From positions 48,484,001 through 48,548,000 of the forward strand of contig CM060733.1 of the NCBI GenBank assembly GCA_030704615.1: a stretch of DNA of 64,000 nucleotides, given 5' to 3'. The notes beneath the pieces are model-generated. The model did not search any database and was not told where the DNA came from. It worked only from the letters and a program-made list of their open reading frames with translations. Position numbers and translations under genes: made by a program. Below, piece by piece: positions 9,893 through 21,661 of the stretch (position 1 is its first letter; every line of letters begins with the position of its first letter). Source of the stretch: Takakia lepidozioides (taxonomy: Eukaryota > Streptophyta > Takakiopsida > Takakiales > Takakiaceae).

Positions 9893-11041
9893 TAGAATGT
9901 ACTCATAAGACGTTTGCCGTAGCCTTGTGGCCACTGACCCTGCGCCCAGTTTGAGTGGAACACGAAGGGACAAAACCTACCTTTGTCAGGAGCTGACGCT
10001 GGTAGTAAGACTTACCTTGGAATAAACAATTGATCCGGACTTTTCCAGATATCCTCTAGAAATCCCTTCACACAAGCATCAATCTGCTGTGTGTGGTTTG
10101 CCCAATAACTAGGCCCCAAAAGGGCCTGGGCTTTTGGCTCAGCCTCGAGACTTTCAAAGTTGGTAAACAGAGGTACAGGCACAATTTCCCTCCATAGATT
10201 TGAGGAGAGCATCTCTCTGGTGAGAGAACCCCGGACAGTGAATCAGAAAATGAATATTGTCTTCAGGTTGCCCGCACAACGGGCAATTGCACTCTCCCTT
10301 TCCTCTCTGCTTCTGTTTGCTGTTCAAAGGTAGGCTTCCCGCCCTGAGTTTAAATTTCAGTCTAGTGCCGAGAGTGAGTAGACCCTTGAGGTCATCCATG
10401 ATGTCATTTCCCATGTCACAGACTGGAAACAAGTTCAGGGAAGTTTTCTGCCTAATTTCATTTTCATCAGACAATTTCCTGGCAACAGACATGGCTTTGG
10501 ACACTACACCCTTCAAGTCAGAATTATCCAGCAGGGTCAAGACATGTGGATTGAGGTTCAGACCCTTGAGAATCTCATCTACTCTCTTCTGCCAGGACTT
10601 GGCCTGTTTGACAAGGAGATCCTGTTTCCAAGATACAGAGTCAACTAACTTAGGATATCGGATGTTGGACATATGTTGCAGCTGACCCCACCATCTGACC
10701 TTGAATTCATCTCGTCGGGAGCTTAAGGAAGGGATGCCAAACTCACCCCGAACAGCCACATTGGCTGTTTTGGAGCATGCGGACATGCACTCCTTAAGCA
10801 CCCCACTTGAATGGATTCTAGAGACTTAGCCTGGTTGGAGTTATCAACCGATATTGCAGATGCGTACTCCAAGGCAGGTCTAATAACGCGACAAAGCATG
10901 GTTTTCTTGACCTCAGAGTTGATCCCTCTGCAGTGGAAAAATTTAGTGAGACCCAGCGCTTTGCGCTTGCCAGTTTGAACAACTTTCTGAATATGTGCAT
11001 CCCAATTACAGTTGGAGGAAAACTCAATGCCCAGGTATGTG
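9893..11041 (-). mobile_element. 5'-truncated LINE insertion
   Basis: The minus strand encodes the end of a non-LTR reverse transcriptase: YLGIEF, W..HI.KVV, IRPALEYAS and LESIQ..CLR, then a zinc-knuckle motif (CPLCG...H.L.HC) and a C-terminal tail with ANHTQQIDAC. The frame is broken near 10800 and 10200. The parent segment (29040-29050) lacks it. A short imperfect repeat ATCCCAGCA(A/G)A at 9882-9892 and 11043-11053 looks like a target duplication. It inserted after the segmental duplication formed. Confidence 0.8.
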
Positions 11042-11137
11042 TATCCCAGCAGATACACTAACCATGTAACCCTCCATAAGAAAACCTGGCTTCCAAGAAA
11101 CCAACAGACATAGAACAACAGACAGTGTGCAGCCTAC

Positions 11138-11496
11138 CGCGCCCATAGTCAAGATTCTCCATCCGCTCTTGGATCCATGTTTTCACCAGCTCCCCCTCCC
11201 TCTCAAACTTACGCTCCAGACCCTTGAAAAAAGGAATTTCTTCCTCAGAATTCAGGCCACCGAAGCTCTCTCGGCCTGCCTCCTCATTGTCACGCACTTT
11301 GAACACTATAGCTCGCAACACCTCATCTCGCATCCACTCCTTTTCTTCCTGCTCCTCATTTATCAGCCTCCCTTGCTTCACTTCTGAGTTATTCCCTTGA
11401 GGGCCTTCCGCTTGTCTATGTTCAAAGTCCTTCTTTTCATCGCTCTCAGAGGCCTCCATTCGAGTTATCCCTTTGTCTCCCCAGAACTAAGGGCCT
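11138..11496 (-). pseudogene. EMB1703-like exon 5 copy
   Basis: Matches exon 5 at 29126-29485 base for base over most of its length (RMEASESDEKK, VFKVRDNE, FFKGLERKFE, ENLDYGRG). A 1-nt deletion near 11470 relative to the parent shifts the frame at its 5' end. Splice sites are still visible on both sides. Without the neighbouring exons in order it cannot be functional. Confidence 0.85.
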
Positions 11497-11625
11497 CTGC
11501 ATAGGAGTTACTTGAAATCAAAGGATGAATCCAATACATGCACATTTATGGGGGCTACAGCAGTCATCTATCCAGACAGACAAGATTAGCTAGCCTACTG
11601 GCAGTGAGCAACATTGATCTGATGA

Positions 11626-11953
11626 TCTGTCACTACCTGCAGACTAACAGAGAGGTGAATGGCTTGTGTTGAGGAGGCAACTCAGAATTGAGTAACTCCC
11701 GTGGATGAGAACAGAGACCTGACTCTAGAGTCTACCACATCTGACTCCGTAACAGAAAAGTGTGTACTAAAGTCCACAAGCTAACAATTTCCACCACCAG
11801 ACATGTCATTGAAGAAGATCAACCCACTTGAACACAGGAATAACTTCGTAACAAGTAGTTACTTTCTAGTCTTTGTGAAGCACCCGACACAAAATCAGCT
11901 TTGTCAACCCAAGATGTAACTAGAGCTTGTTGACGATGGCTTCCAGATTGGAG
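11626..11953. other. Intergenic: 3' flank of eRF1
   Basis: No gene seen. Similarity to the parent intron stops at about 11625, and the rest is unique sequence that probably includes the eRF1 3' UTR. Confidence 0.5.
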
Positions 11954-14900
11954 TTAATCTGAGTCTTCCAAAAGACCCTCTTCATCAGAAAGCTCATCAA
12001 ATGTCCTCATGTCCAGCTGATAGCGTAAAATTCCTCCAATTCCTCCAAACCCTCTGCAAAATTGGGAGCCTTCTTGTGACTTGTTGGTCACAAACTCAAG
12101 AGTGCACCCAAAACGCTTGTACTCATCTGAAAACCACTCCAACAGAGAGGTCTTGTCTTGCACTTCGAGCTCTGCCTGTGTCTCCACATCCCTAAAACTG
12201 GACAAGGCAAGAGGGGAACTGCTCAGTTTTGATCCAATTCTGTCACACTGATTATTGCACTTCCCAGCAAACGCAAAACTAATATCCTACAGGTTATGGT
12301 GTTTCTTTGTCTGTGCAAAATTGTCTGCACGTGATGCAAATAATGCTGGGATTATTCTTCACAGAAGACATCTGATATACTAGTTTGTCTAGGCATATAA
12401 AGTCATTCTAATTATCAGTATCCCACTTGCTAGTCCCACAAGCACTTGGCTTTCACATCTTGAAGGGGCCGATAGCAACTGGTTTGCAGGACACTCAGTG
12501 TTGATTCATGGGTTGGTCGTTGTACTCGAAAGCGTGAACTAGATTCCAACAATGCTCCTACAGCACTCTATCTCTGAGCAGATGTAACATTGCTTTCGAG
12601 TACAACGACCTCCTCCCTATCTATGCCCCCCCCCCCACCCCCCCAACCTCGATTTAGACAGCAGCAAAGGGCAGGGTGAAGAAGTTGGTCCTCAATTCTG
12701 GACTGACAATGGGGTGGGGAAGAGCGAGAGGCCAACTGGCTGTTCCATGGCTTACCAAATACGTGTGACCCAGCTGCAGTCTGCTTTCAGAGAGGTACCT
12801 GCCACACAACTTGGACACAACGACAATTTCAGATAGGGAAAGAAAGGGGACTTACTTTGACTGGTCAGCCTCCTGTTCCTTGCTGAGATGCTTAATAATA
12901 AGTTCCCCAGTTACTGAGTGCTTCAAGATGTACCGGTTCACCTCCAAATTCTCCCACACAATCAGGGTCTCAACAGCGCCCATTTCCAATGCCTTCAATG
13001 TGTCCTCGATCCCAAACACATATTTGCCAGTGTCCTGGCTAATCTCCTCAAAGTATTTTCCAATCAGTCGCTTCTCCTGGATGAACTTTACATTGGCCAG
13101 AATCTCGGCAGACAGCTCAATTGCCTGGTTGAACCCATTTTCCCCACCATATGAAACGTCCACAACATTCAGCACTTTGGCTTGAAGGCGAGGGTCGAAC
13201 ATGTCTGACTGGCTCAACTCTGTCTTAAAGTCAGCAGAACCTGCAAGGATAAGGCCTGCATATCAAAGAATCCACAGTTGACCATCTGTCAATGCCAGAG
13301 GATTAACTTCAAGGTTGAAGCACGTCCATGATGTTGCCATGAGTATACATTATGCAGATGATCTAAGCAAAGATGTTGCATCGCTTGCCAGTATTGAGAC
13401 TTGAAAAAACAAATCTTGACTCCTGGCGAAACAAGTGCAAATATGGTGTCACTTCATCCAGATGGCCTACTGCCCTCCGCAAAGATGTTAGGTCACTTGC
13501 CAGTATTGAGACTTGAAAAAAGAAATGTTGACTCCTGGCAAAACAAGTGTAACTTGGGGCGCTTAAGGTGAACACCTTCTAACAGCTGTAACCGGGGCAA
13601 CGTGGTTGCCCAAACCTCCCCCAAGGACTCAAAAGTCCATGTGTGCCCCCACATTAGGTGACTGGATGACCCGACCACCCCCATAGTTGGGCTGGCTATT
13701 ATGGGTGACATCCAACAAACACCTATGTGGCTTTGAACCCATGACCGCTTGTAACGCGGCCTTGAAACCTAACTACTGGCCATCTGTCATGCTACTGAGA
13801 CAACTTCTTGTCTCTGCCCAAGCTCATTCTCTTATTCCTAGAGTTAAAAAGCTTCCTCCTCCATGCTGGGATCAATCCCTACCATTTTCAAACAAGACTT
13901 CCTGAGCAAACAATCATCTAGTTACCTCACAGCCCAAAGTCATCAAACCCTACCTGAAACATTGGGCTGACTCGTCGCAGGGTTCACATAGAACTGAGTT
14001 GCAAGCTCTGCAGTCTTTCTCACATAGTTGTGCCTGTAAAGAAGAGGATGACTAGTGAATTTCTGGAAACAAGAATGCACTAGGAAGAGCTCCTCCCCAC
14101 GCCCCCCTCAAACCCTATTCCCCTTGTTGACTCTAAGCTCTCTCCCACAAAAACACATGGGCCCTTATGCTTGTCAACCAAAACCATTCTTCCCAAACAC
14201 TTCATTAAAATTGGATATCCACAGTGACTCCTATCACTACTTTAACCACTTCCTGCACATAGCACATTTAGTCAGCCTCTTTCAAGAAAGGCTCTGCCCC
14301 CTCCAGCTATGTCATATTTCAGTGCTGCAGATCAATTACACCGAATGCTAGATGTCCTTATCATCAAATGTACTTCTTTAGAACAGACTGATGTGTTTGA
14401 GCTTCAGGGGCCAGGTTATTGATAAGCCATTGCCCTAAACCTGATCTCCCTTTGCTACATCCTAAAGACATAACTTCTTCCTTGCCCTTCTGGATTTCGA
14501 GAAAGACAAACAACAAGTGCCGACAGTCCCGTCTTTAGCATTGTAAATAAACATTTTGCAATTTCTCCTCCAATATTCTCTATCCTCTAATTTTTCTCCA
14601 GAAATTCTTACTTACAAGGAAGCAATACAAACCTTTTCTCCATTCGGAGCCTAGCAAACCGGAGAGCTGACTGTCCTCCACGCCCATGCTTCTTGGGTAA
14701 ATCCACAGTGAACTTGTGAAGAACCTCTCTAGTATTCCCACTCAGAGTCCCAAAGAGCGTCCCATTTCCATCCATCACAATGAAACCAAATTTGTCGTCT
14801 GATTCCAGAAGCTCATTCAGTGCCTCTGTGTGAAACTTGTTGTCACACAGATAGAGTGATGCATTGATTGGCTTGAAGGGCGCAAAATCAATCGTTACCT

Positions 14901-16452
14901 GGAAATTTCCCCAGAGATTTTGTCAACATTGATCCAGAAGAAACAAACATAGTATATTCCGAATCAATTGTATCTAGCAACATACTGGGGTTTCCAGTTC
15001 CCCAAGTTGTTGAGCTACAGAATGTCCTTCCTTTCATCAACTAGCTAGGGTTGATTATTTAATCGCAGCTATCTAACACACGTGAAAAGAAAAGACACCA
15101 GCCAAAATAAAGGTACACTACAAAACAACAATTTACTGATCATGGCTATGCATGCAAGCCAGGTCAAGACTGCAAACCCTCCCCAGCAAATGACCTTGTC
15201 AGAGGGAACAAACACGCAACATCCTGTCCCGGCCTATCAAAAAGATAAACTCTACGACAATCATGGCAAAGCCGGATGGCGCCTTGTTTGTACTGTTCAA
15301 TGTAGCCTGCGCCCTAAAATTGCATCTCAAGCAAAGAAACTCATAGTGGACCAACAGACTAGCAGTACCTGCATATATAAAAACAACCACCAACTACTGA
15401 ACTCAATTCGACTCCACAGCTTTCAGACAAGTTCGTCATGCCAAAGTTACAAGTTACAACCACAAAAGTCACACGCAACATAATTGGGTAACAGAACTTT
15501 CAAGATTTAAAAATACCTTCTTTTCCTTTCCGTCATCAGTGACAATCGTTCCTGTATACAAAACCAACCCGTTAGGTGGAACCTTGTTGTAAAGCTTCAG
15601 CCGCTGCTGTGCTGAAGTTATGGCTCCCAAAACAGATTGCCGATTCACCCTGTTTTTAATATTACTGGCTGTGCCAAACTCATCCCCCAACATTTTTGCA
15701 GCTCGCGAGACCTGATCCCTGAAGAGAGCCAATAGGGTTTCTTAGAGAAGTATTGTGGCTCCATTCCATTCCAATATTATTAGGGTTCACAAGAGAAGAA
15801 AGCCACTCTCTCTACATCTCTGCAGCTTTTCCTTACTAGTTGCCTGACAAGATATTTTCTTCATGTCCATGCCCGCAATAGCGACTAAGCAAGTATCACA
15901 AGCCTGCTATTAGGAGTCACCAACGACTAACATCCCACAAACTCTGCCTAACCCAGAAAGCCAGCATTGATTCTTGAACATGTCCAAACCGAAAACATAA
16001 CAAAAACACTTGTTATTCCCCTATATCAAAGATCCCTGCAGCTACCAACAACCAACACCCCGCAGGGCGTCCCCAACAGTGTACGGATGCGGGAAACACA
16101 AACCAGACAACCAAACTTCAATCCTCACAAACGAAGCATTCCTCATCCCAATTTAAAGCCAAGGAAGAAAGGGTTTAACCCAAACCTACCCCTAAGAAAA
16201 TCACCAATCTGACACCATACTCACACACCGGATCCTTCAGATAAAACAACCCTTCAACAACCCTTCAACAGACAACACTCCTCCGCCAGCAGTCGTTCCA
16301 AAATCACAACAGAATTAAAAATGACAATACCTGGGAGGCATAATGAGCGAGATCATGCTGGTCCCGTTGCCCCGCGCTGATTCCAGGGCCTTTATCATAT
16401 TCTTTATCTTCCATATCTCTATATTTTTATCTGTCTCCCCACCCTCCGCCAT
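11954..16452 (-). CDS. Eukaryotic peptide chain release factor subunit 1 (eRF1)
   Basis: Recognises all three stop codons in the ribosomal A site and triggers peptide release in the cytoplasm, working with eRF3. Coding exons on the complement: 16331-16452, 15517-15718, 14633-14898, 13954-14033, 12856-13255 and 11954-12197. Phases close to 437 aa, the normal eRF1 length. Start ATG at 16450-16452 ([15 protein letters not shown]). Visible motifs: GTS at 30-32, YLCDNKF (YxCxxxF) at 124-130, GRGGQ with the GGQ catalytic loop at 182-184, and an acidic C-terminus for eRF3 binding. Oddity: the usually invariant NIKS loop reads NIKN (residues 60-63). All introns are GT-AG. Intron 4 holds a duplicated block and a possible SINE, intron 5 a hairpin and a C tract. 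Neighbours are TE debris on both sides. Confidence 0.97.
12516..12609. repeat. 18-bp perfect inverted repeat in eRF1 intron 5
   Basis: GTCGTTGTACTCGAAAGC (12516-12533) is repeated in reverse complement at 12592-12609, leaving a 58-nt loop. It would form a stable hairpin in the pre-mRNA. It may be a small MITE remnant; no target duplication was recognised. Confidence 0.85.
12617..12642. repeat. C-rich tract in eRF1 intron 5
   Basis: Two runs of C separated by one A; on the transcribed strand of eRF1 these are G runs able to form a G-quadruplex. Confidence 0.75.
13370..13553. repeat. Direct repeat (2 copies, 109-bp spacing) in eRF1 intron 4
   Basis: Units at 13370-13445 and 13479-13553 share GCAAAGATGTT, TTGCCAGTATTGAGACTTG and ACTCCTGGC.AAACAAGTG. 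No coding or RNA role is seen. Confidence 0.85.
13700..13815 (-). mobile_element. Possible tRNA-derived (Au-like) SINE remnant
   Basis: On the minus strand a box-A-like TCTCAGTAGCATGAC (about 13795) is followed about 55 nt later by a box-B-like GGGTTCAAAGCC (about 13735). The order and spacing fit a tRNA-related SINE head. No clear tail or target duplication was found, so the call is weak. Confidence 0.3.
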
Positions 16453-16550
16453 CTCTCCTAAGTTACCTACTTACTCTCCTTCTTCACCCAAAAAAACTCA
16501 AAGCCCCAGAACGCCGCCCAGAAACAGATCTCTTGTCCACCCCCTCCTAC

Positions 16551-16552
<2 letters not shown>

Positions 16553-16586
<34 letters not shown>
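16553..16586. repeat. (CT)17 microsatellite upstream of eRF1 start
   Basis: Pure CT run about 100 bp upstream of the eRF1 start codon. On the gene strand it is a GA run, a common feature of plant 5' UTRs and promoters (GAGA-type element). A regulatory role is inference. Confidence 0.9.
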
Positions 16587-16589
<3 letters not shown>

Positions 16590-16965
16590 CCTGGATCCAG
16601 CAGAGCAACGGCAGGAATCAGACACAAGAAGCAGGCAAGTAGCCCCTCTGGGCCCCTAAAGTCTGGTGGCTGCTCGGTCCTCTCGGTCCTCTTCGTTCTT
16701 TTTTATACCACATATCTCGCAGTCATCCTCCATTAATAGAATACCAGTATTCTCTTTTTATCCAGCTTTTTCAGCTCTTAGCTTTTTTTTATAATCATTA
16801 ACCCTTAATTTCCAAAGCGAACCGAATCGGATGTCAATTTCACTTCCACCTAATTTTAGCCCATCTACTCTGATGGGGCGGCCTTTTTTGGAATATCATG
16901 CAAAAAGAAAAACTTAAAAATAAATAAATGCATGGAATTCATGCAAGCCCTGTTGTATATATATA

Positions 16966-17045
16966 TATGACGCCAACCGAAGCTAGCGTAAATAAGAGCC
17001 TCTTCCCCTTGCGGGTACTGCCCCTTTCAGGGGTGGGCTCTATCC
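16966..17045 (+). repeat. Retroelement-tail-like dispersed repeat, copy 1
   Basis: Contains AAGAGCC, CCTTGCGG.TACTGCC and CTTTC.GGGGTGGG in a fixed order. The reverse complement of 21662-21735 has the same order. It looks like the conserved 3' tail of one retroelement family. The neighbouring open frame at 17529-17972 may belong to the same element. Confidence 0.6.
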
Positions 17046-17050
17046 GCACC

Positions 17051-17400
17051 ATAACCGGTTTTTCGAAGCATCTCGAGTACGTGTCTTCAAACGACTGGCT
17101 CTCTGGACGCTGGTTACAGGCGGTAACCTGCAATCCTCACAAGATTTGATAACCTTGGTTATGCATGGATGTAAAAATTCGATAACTGGGCTGCGCATAA
17201 ATGACTATCACATCGAGAATCGATAACCGGGCTGTACATGGATGAACTGTCACTCTCGATGTTTCGAAAAACCGGTTATGTCCGGTAACCGGCTCGAGGC
17301 CAACGGGTTACCGCCTGCAGCTTCGGCGCTACTGCGCCTCAGCTACATGCGATAACCCGTGGCCTCTCGCCGGTTACCTAGTCGTAACCTGTCACATAGT
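17051..17400. repeat. TAACCGG-rich repeat with inverted arms
   Basis: ATAACCGGTTTTTCGAA (17051-17067) is repeated in reverse complement at 17263-17279. Between and beyond the arms TAACCGG / CCGGTTA recurs many times in both orientations. The layout resembles the subterminal motif arrays of the hAT elements in this window, but a CAGTG terminus and a target duplication were not found. Confidence 0.55.
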
Positions 17401-17528
17401 GGCTAGCTGGCCACTTTCTTACGTTTATTGAGGATTAAGGATGTGAGTGATGTAATAGCCGTGAAATGCAAGGTTCGTAGTAGAGGTGTAGTATATTTGG
17501 GTGGTAGGTTGAGATTATCTTTCAAACT

Positions 17529-17972
17529 TCAGATATTATTGGTATGAGCACCGCCCCTGACACCCGTAGTGATGACGGTCAATGGTGCCGTGTTCCAGCC
17601 TCGCTGACGGAAGGCATGTATGATTGGGTCATATTTTTCGTATTTGTACATAAGTGATTGATCTGGATTTTGATCATGGCAGAATGTGAATTCCAAAAAA
17701 TGTATTTTGAGAGATGGAAGTGGGCCTTCTTGTACTGGCATTGCCGCCGACAGGACCTGGACTAGCAAAATATCTGGGCATAGCCTTGCCAGGCAAAGGC
17801 ACGGGTGTCCTTGGGAGCATATACACGGTAGCAGCCATGGGGGAATAGTGTGGTCCGGTGGGCGACCTTGGAACGTGCCTGCATTGATGAGATTAAACCA
17901 TCTGGATTTTGGATGTGAAGTGAGAATTTTGTGGAGTTGTCTAACCCCTTGGTTATGTCTAGTTACCCGCAA
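17529..17972 (-). pseudogene. Retroelement-like ORF fragment, unrecognised family
   Basis: A 147-codon open frame with a basic middle part (KYEKYDPIIHAFRQRGW) and a glycine-rich end (VITTGVRGGAHT). That end reminds me of the C-terminal part of a plant retroelement polyprotein. No catalytic motif is present and no start is convincing. I cannot name the element. It lies between two repeat blocks and is probably debris. Confidence 0.3.
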
Positions 17973-18548
17973 CCCATGAATTATGGGGTGGTTGTTGTAT
18001 AGTAATTATGAATAGGTAGTAAAAATCTGGAAGATCATATAATTAGTCTATTAATAAATATCAAGGTAACAGGATTTGAGCCGTGAATCACCCAGGTGGC
18101 AGGCAGGGTAATATCCCATGGACTTTCAATTATGGCATGCACAAGAAGTTGACCAATGTTATTCATTAAAAGAGAGAGTATTCTCTTGACAACTGTCTCG
18201 ATCGAATTGGAAGTCTAATCGAAAGTATCGATGCTAAAGCAGCTGAAACCTTTGCGTAGTCCTACCTTAGGAAGGCAGGGCCAACGAAAGCTACGACCTT
18301 CAGAAAACATTAAAGATAACTACGTCACATTTTGGGCCTGAAAAGGGCTTGTTGATTGCTGGCAAGTAAAAGGCCCAAATTGTAAAATTAGTAAAATTAG
18401 TAAAACTATAAAAAGCACTTCACCTCTTGTGGTGTGTGAGCATTCCATACACACATCCACCACTAGGAGTTGTGTGGAAAAGAAAGTACTTCATTTGGAG
18501 GCACATTTTCCCTTGGCAATTTTGAGATTTTAATCCTTATGTAATTAC

Positions 18549-19107
18549 CAGTGTTGGACTGGTATACCGATAATCAATACTGGTATGTATACTGGTATGA
18601 AGTACCAGACCAGTCTTGTATCACCTCAGGCCACTACCTAGTATATACCCGTATTGGCCTGATATCTGCTTCCTAATACTATGGACGATACCCTACCAGT
18701 CTGGTAGGTGGTTGAAAATTGGTACCTGATACCAGTACCAAATCCATTTTTGTGAGGAAAATCTGGTATCAATACTTTGAGGAACTTGAGGAATACTTTG
18801 GGGAATAAAATCAATGAGAAGCATGCTTGGACACGTTTATATGAGAAGTGGGCCTTTTAATATTGAACATATCATGAGTTTTTTTTATACCAGACCAGTA
18901 TTGATAATACCCTGGTATCGATTTCTAAAAACTCTTACTATTGATACCCGTAAAACACCACACCAATCAGGTATTATTGATACCACCATGGTATCCAAAT
19001 CTCAGATTTTTGCCAATACCAGTACCTCCCTAGTGTCACAATTGACCAGAGGCCTATATACCAGTACCACCCTGGTGTGTTCAAAATACGATACCAGTCC
19101 AACACTG
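18549..19107. mobile_element. Non-autonomous hAT element (TGGTAT family), 559 bp
   Basis: Perfect 17-bp terminal inverted repeats CAGTGTTGGACTGGTAT (18549-18565 and reverse complement 19091-19107). Flanks GTAATTAC (18541-18548) and GTCATTAC (19108-19115) are an 8-bp target duplication with one mismatch. The interior has no gene and is full of TGGTAT / ATACCAG motifs in both orientations. Confidence 0.9.
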
Positions 19108-19385
19108 GTCATTACATACAAAACAATCACAAGTGAAAAAATCAGGTGGACCTGCAATTTAAAGGGGTCATAGCCACGTCTCCACTATTGATTTGGATTT
19201 GAATGGTGGGTCTTGGAGCAAGCAAAATTGGATAAAGGTAGATATTGATTTGGTTTTCTGTCGGAAGATAATAAAATTGAGGTACATAAGAACTTAATGC
19301 ACACGTGCAACCTTTGAAAGGATAGTACGTGGATTTCCAGCATGTCAAATCTTCCCCACCCTCTCTTGAGGGTGACATGGAACTG

Positions 19386-19600
19386 AAGGAGTGTAAACTC
19401 CAGTCGGGGTTACGCTGGATTACACGGTGGGGGTGTAACTCCATTTGGGGTTACACGATGGGGAGTGTAACTCCACTCAGGGTAACTCACACTTCGTCTC
19501 GAAGTCCGAATTTGGCTAAGTATAAAATGGACTAAGAAGAAGGTTACACCGATTAGGATATCGTTACACGGGTTACACTACAACAAACTCTCATCACGAA
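19386..19600. repeat. GTGTAAC / GTTACAC motif cluster
   Basis: The heptamer GTGTAAC or its complement GTTACAC occurs many times, often as GTGTAACTCCA or GGGTTACAC. Spacing is about 30 bp at the left and wider at the right. It may be the end of another DNA transposon or a degenerate minisatellite; no terminus could be fixed. Confidence 0.6.
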
Positions 19601-20289
19601 TTAAACCCAGAACCTCGCCGCCTATACTACTATCACCTCACCAACATGCTACCCATCACAACATAAAACATTTTTGGATTTTTAAGTATTTAATAGTCAA
19701 ACCGAGGTAAGAGGGGGTGGGGAGGATTTGGCAGGGGCCAGGGTGCCAGAATCCGACAAAGGTACTCTAAGATGGCACGACATTAAGTTTCCTAGTATCT
19801 CCCATTTAAGGCTCTCCCAATTTTTCTTTTGGACCTGAATTTGAGGTCCAAGACAATGTATAATCTTGCAGTTTACACTGTGGAATTGGCTCATTTTTTG
19901 ATATGTGGTGCATAAATAAGTTGGCCCACTTCTATGCGCTGGATGATTTTTGATTTTTTTTTCGGGCAATTTACTGCAGCTGGGTACCCAAAATTGTTAA
20001 AAAGACCAAAAAGGGCTTGGAAAATTAGAGAGAAGCTACGGCGTGAGCGTGCTCATGCACAAAATCCGATTAAGCGTGAGAAGATCCGAGAAGCAAAGCC
20101 TATATCCATGGATACGAAGGGGCCTATTACCGTGGGTTTATAATGTCAGAAACCAATGATTTTGATAAGTGTGAAGTGCATATTTTTCTGTTCATAACGG
20201 AATTTCGTACAAACAAAACAAACCGTTTATTTCATGGCCATGAGGGCACGCACCCTGTAAGTGGAGGAAGAAGAGGAATGGAATACATA

Positions 20290-20740
20290 TTTACGCACAC
20301 ATGTTTTCAAGCCAGGCTCATCAAAACCACAAAAAAATAAAAATAAATGTCGTCTGTGTGCTCGTTAAAACCACCAAAAGAAAAAAAATAGAAAAATATT
20401 TTTTTTCTTTTCTTTTTTCTTCTTGGATCAACGCACACCTGTTTTCCAGCCCTAATCAAAATCACCAAAAGGAATTTTATTTAAAAACAATTGTGTTTTT
20501 TTAAATAATTTTCCAGCAGGAAAAAATTAAAAAAACTGTTTTTTCTTTTTTTGGGAGGGGTTGCAAAACGCATGTTTTGCAGCCTGTCAACCCAAAATAC
20601 ATATAGTGTTTTGTTTTTTTTTGGGGGGGGGCCTACAAAACAAGTGTGCGTTGTTTTGCAGCCCCGTCAACCAAATTTTAAAAAAGTACTGGGGATGAAA
20701 AACAAGTTTGCGACAATAGACACTTTGTTTTGAAGCAACC
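20290..20740. repeat. Degenerate tandem repeat, period about 90-100 bp
   Basis: Four diverged units share a core of ACGCACAC.TGTTTT..AGCC......TCAA.CC followed by A/T-rich filler. Cores lie near 20296, 20433, 20568 and 20648. No coding content. Confidence 0.5.
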
Positions 20741-20940
20741 CTAAACCTGGATGATGCTAATTTTTCACATCTCTTACCCGCGGTAATAAGCCCTCTGTAG
20801 TTGTGGTGTAATTCGCGGTTATAGGCCCCTTGCTTTGAAGGTCAGCCTAGGAACATATGCGTTTCAATCATATCTCTTTATGGAAAAGACTAGCTGTTAC
20901 TACGGTGAGAGACCCAACATACATGTTAGCCTCGACACCT

Positions 20941-20985
20941 TTAGGGTTGCTATGAGCAGGGTATATTTTTCACACTTAGAGATAA
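20941..20985. repeat. Inverted copy of bases 1-43
   Basis: Reverse complement of the first 43 bases of the window with two or three mismatches, in an otherwise unannotated stretch. Confidence 0.75.
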
Positions 20986-21661
20986 TGACAAGCGTATGGT
21001 ATCAATCATGACTACAAATGGATTCCACAAAGAATATTGTTAGGTCATTCATAGGGATAGTGAGGCAGAGACAAAGTGATAGGTAGACCGTTGATTATTG
21101 AAATATTAGGGCAGAGGCATATAGGGCAAGAGCAGGGGATTAGAAATGAGCATCGGAATAGCCATGATAGAATGATATGGTTAGGTCTGGGTCAACCTTG
21201 ATAAATATCAGCAATATTGATGAATATGTATCAGCTAGTTTCGTGGTGTATGAAGAGTAGTTTGTGGAATTGGCAATCGATGCATAGGTCATGGATGACG
21301 GGATGTGTACATTGGCTAAGAAGGTATGGTCAATTATCTCTAGCAATAGGATTAGTTGTGCAGAGCCAGCAACACGGGATAGATTAGTCCAAAATATGTG
21401 TTTCCACTGGTTGCCCAATATATTGGGTATATTAGAAGCGGAGCGGTTTGTCGAATTTGTGCATTTGTGACAAATTTGATGGTCCGGAATTGGTTAGAGA
21501 ATTTGTGGTCCAGATATAGGGTCTAATCTAAAGAAGCAGCATCAACTGAAAAATGAAGCGTCCCCTAATTTTTATTGCACTAGCCTAGTAGATGTCTGTC
21601 TTTTTTCTATTCCACAACACTCGATTGTATTCATTTTTGTACATGGTTTTTGGTATGTGAA

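Larger units (their letters stand above)
44..11625 (-). repeat. Decayed segmental duplication of 24597-29625
   Basis: Read in blocks, this interval matches the right-hand locus in the same orientation. Bases 44-505 match about 24597-25045; 8428-9150 match 25045-25735; 9150-9634 match 26815-27291; 9635-9892 match 28790-29048; 11053-11625 match 29049-29625. Missing from the copy are 25736-26814 (with EMB1703 exon 9) and 27292-28789 (exons 6-7). The latter slice is found inverted at 513-1897. Extra DNA in the copy is the hAT element and a LINE. The eRF1 gene lies between the two copies. The copy carries frameshifts in exons 5, 7 and 8, so it is a pseudogene; the right-hand locus keeps all splice sites and is the functional parent. 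Confidence 0.85.

Noticed and set aside
11138-11496. A second functional EMB1703-like gene on the left
   Set aside because: Exons are out of order, exons 1-4 and 9 are absent and several frameshifts are present.
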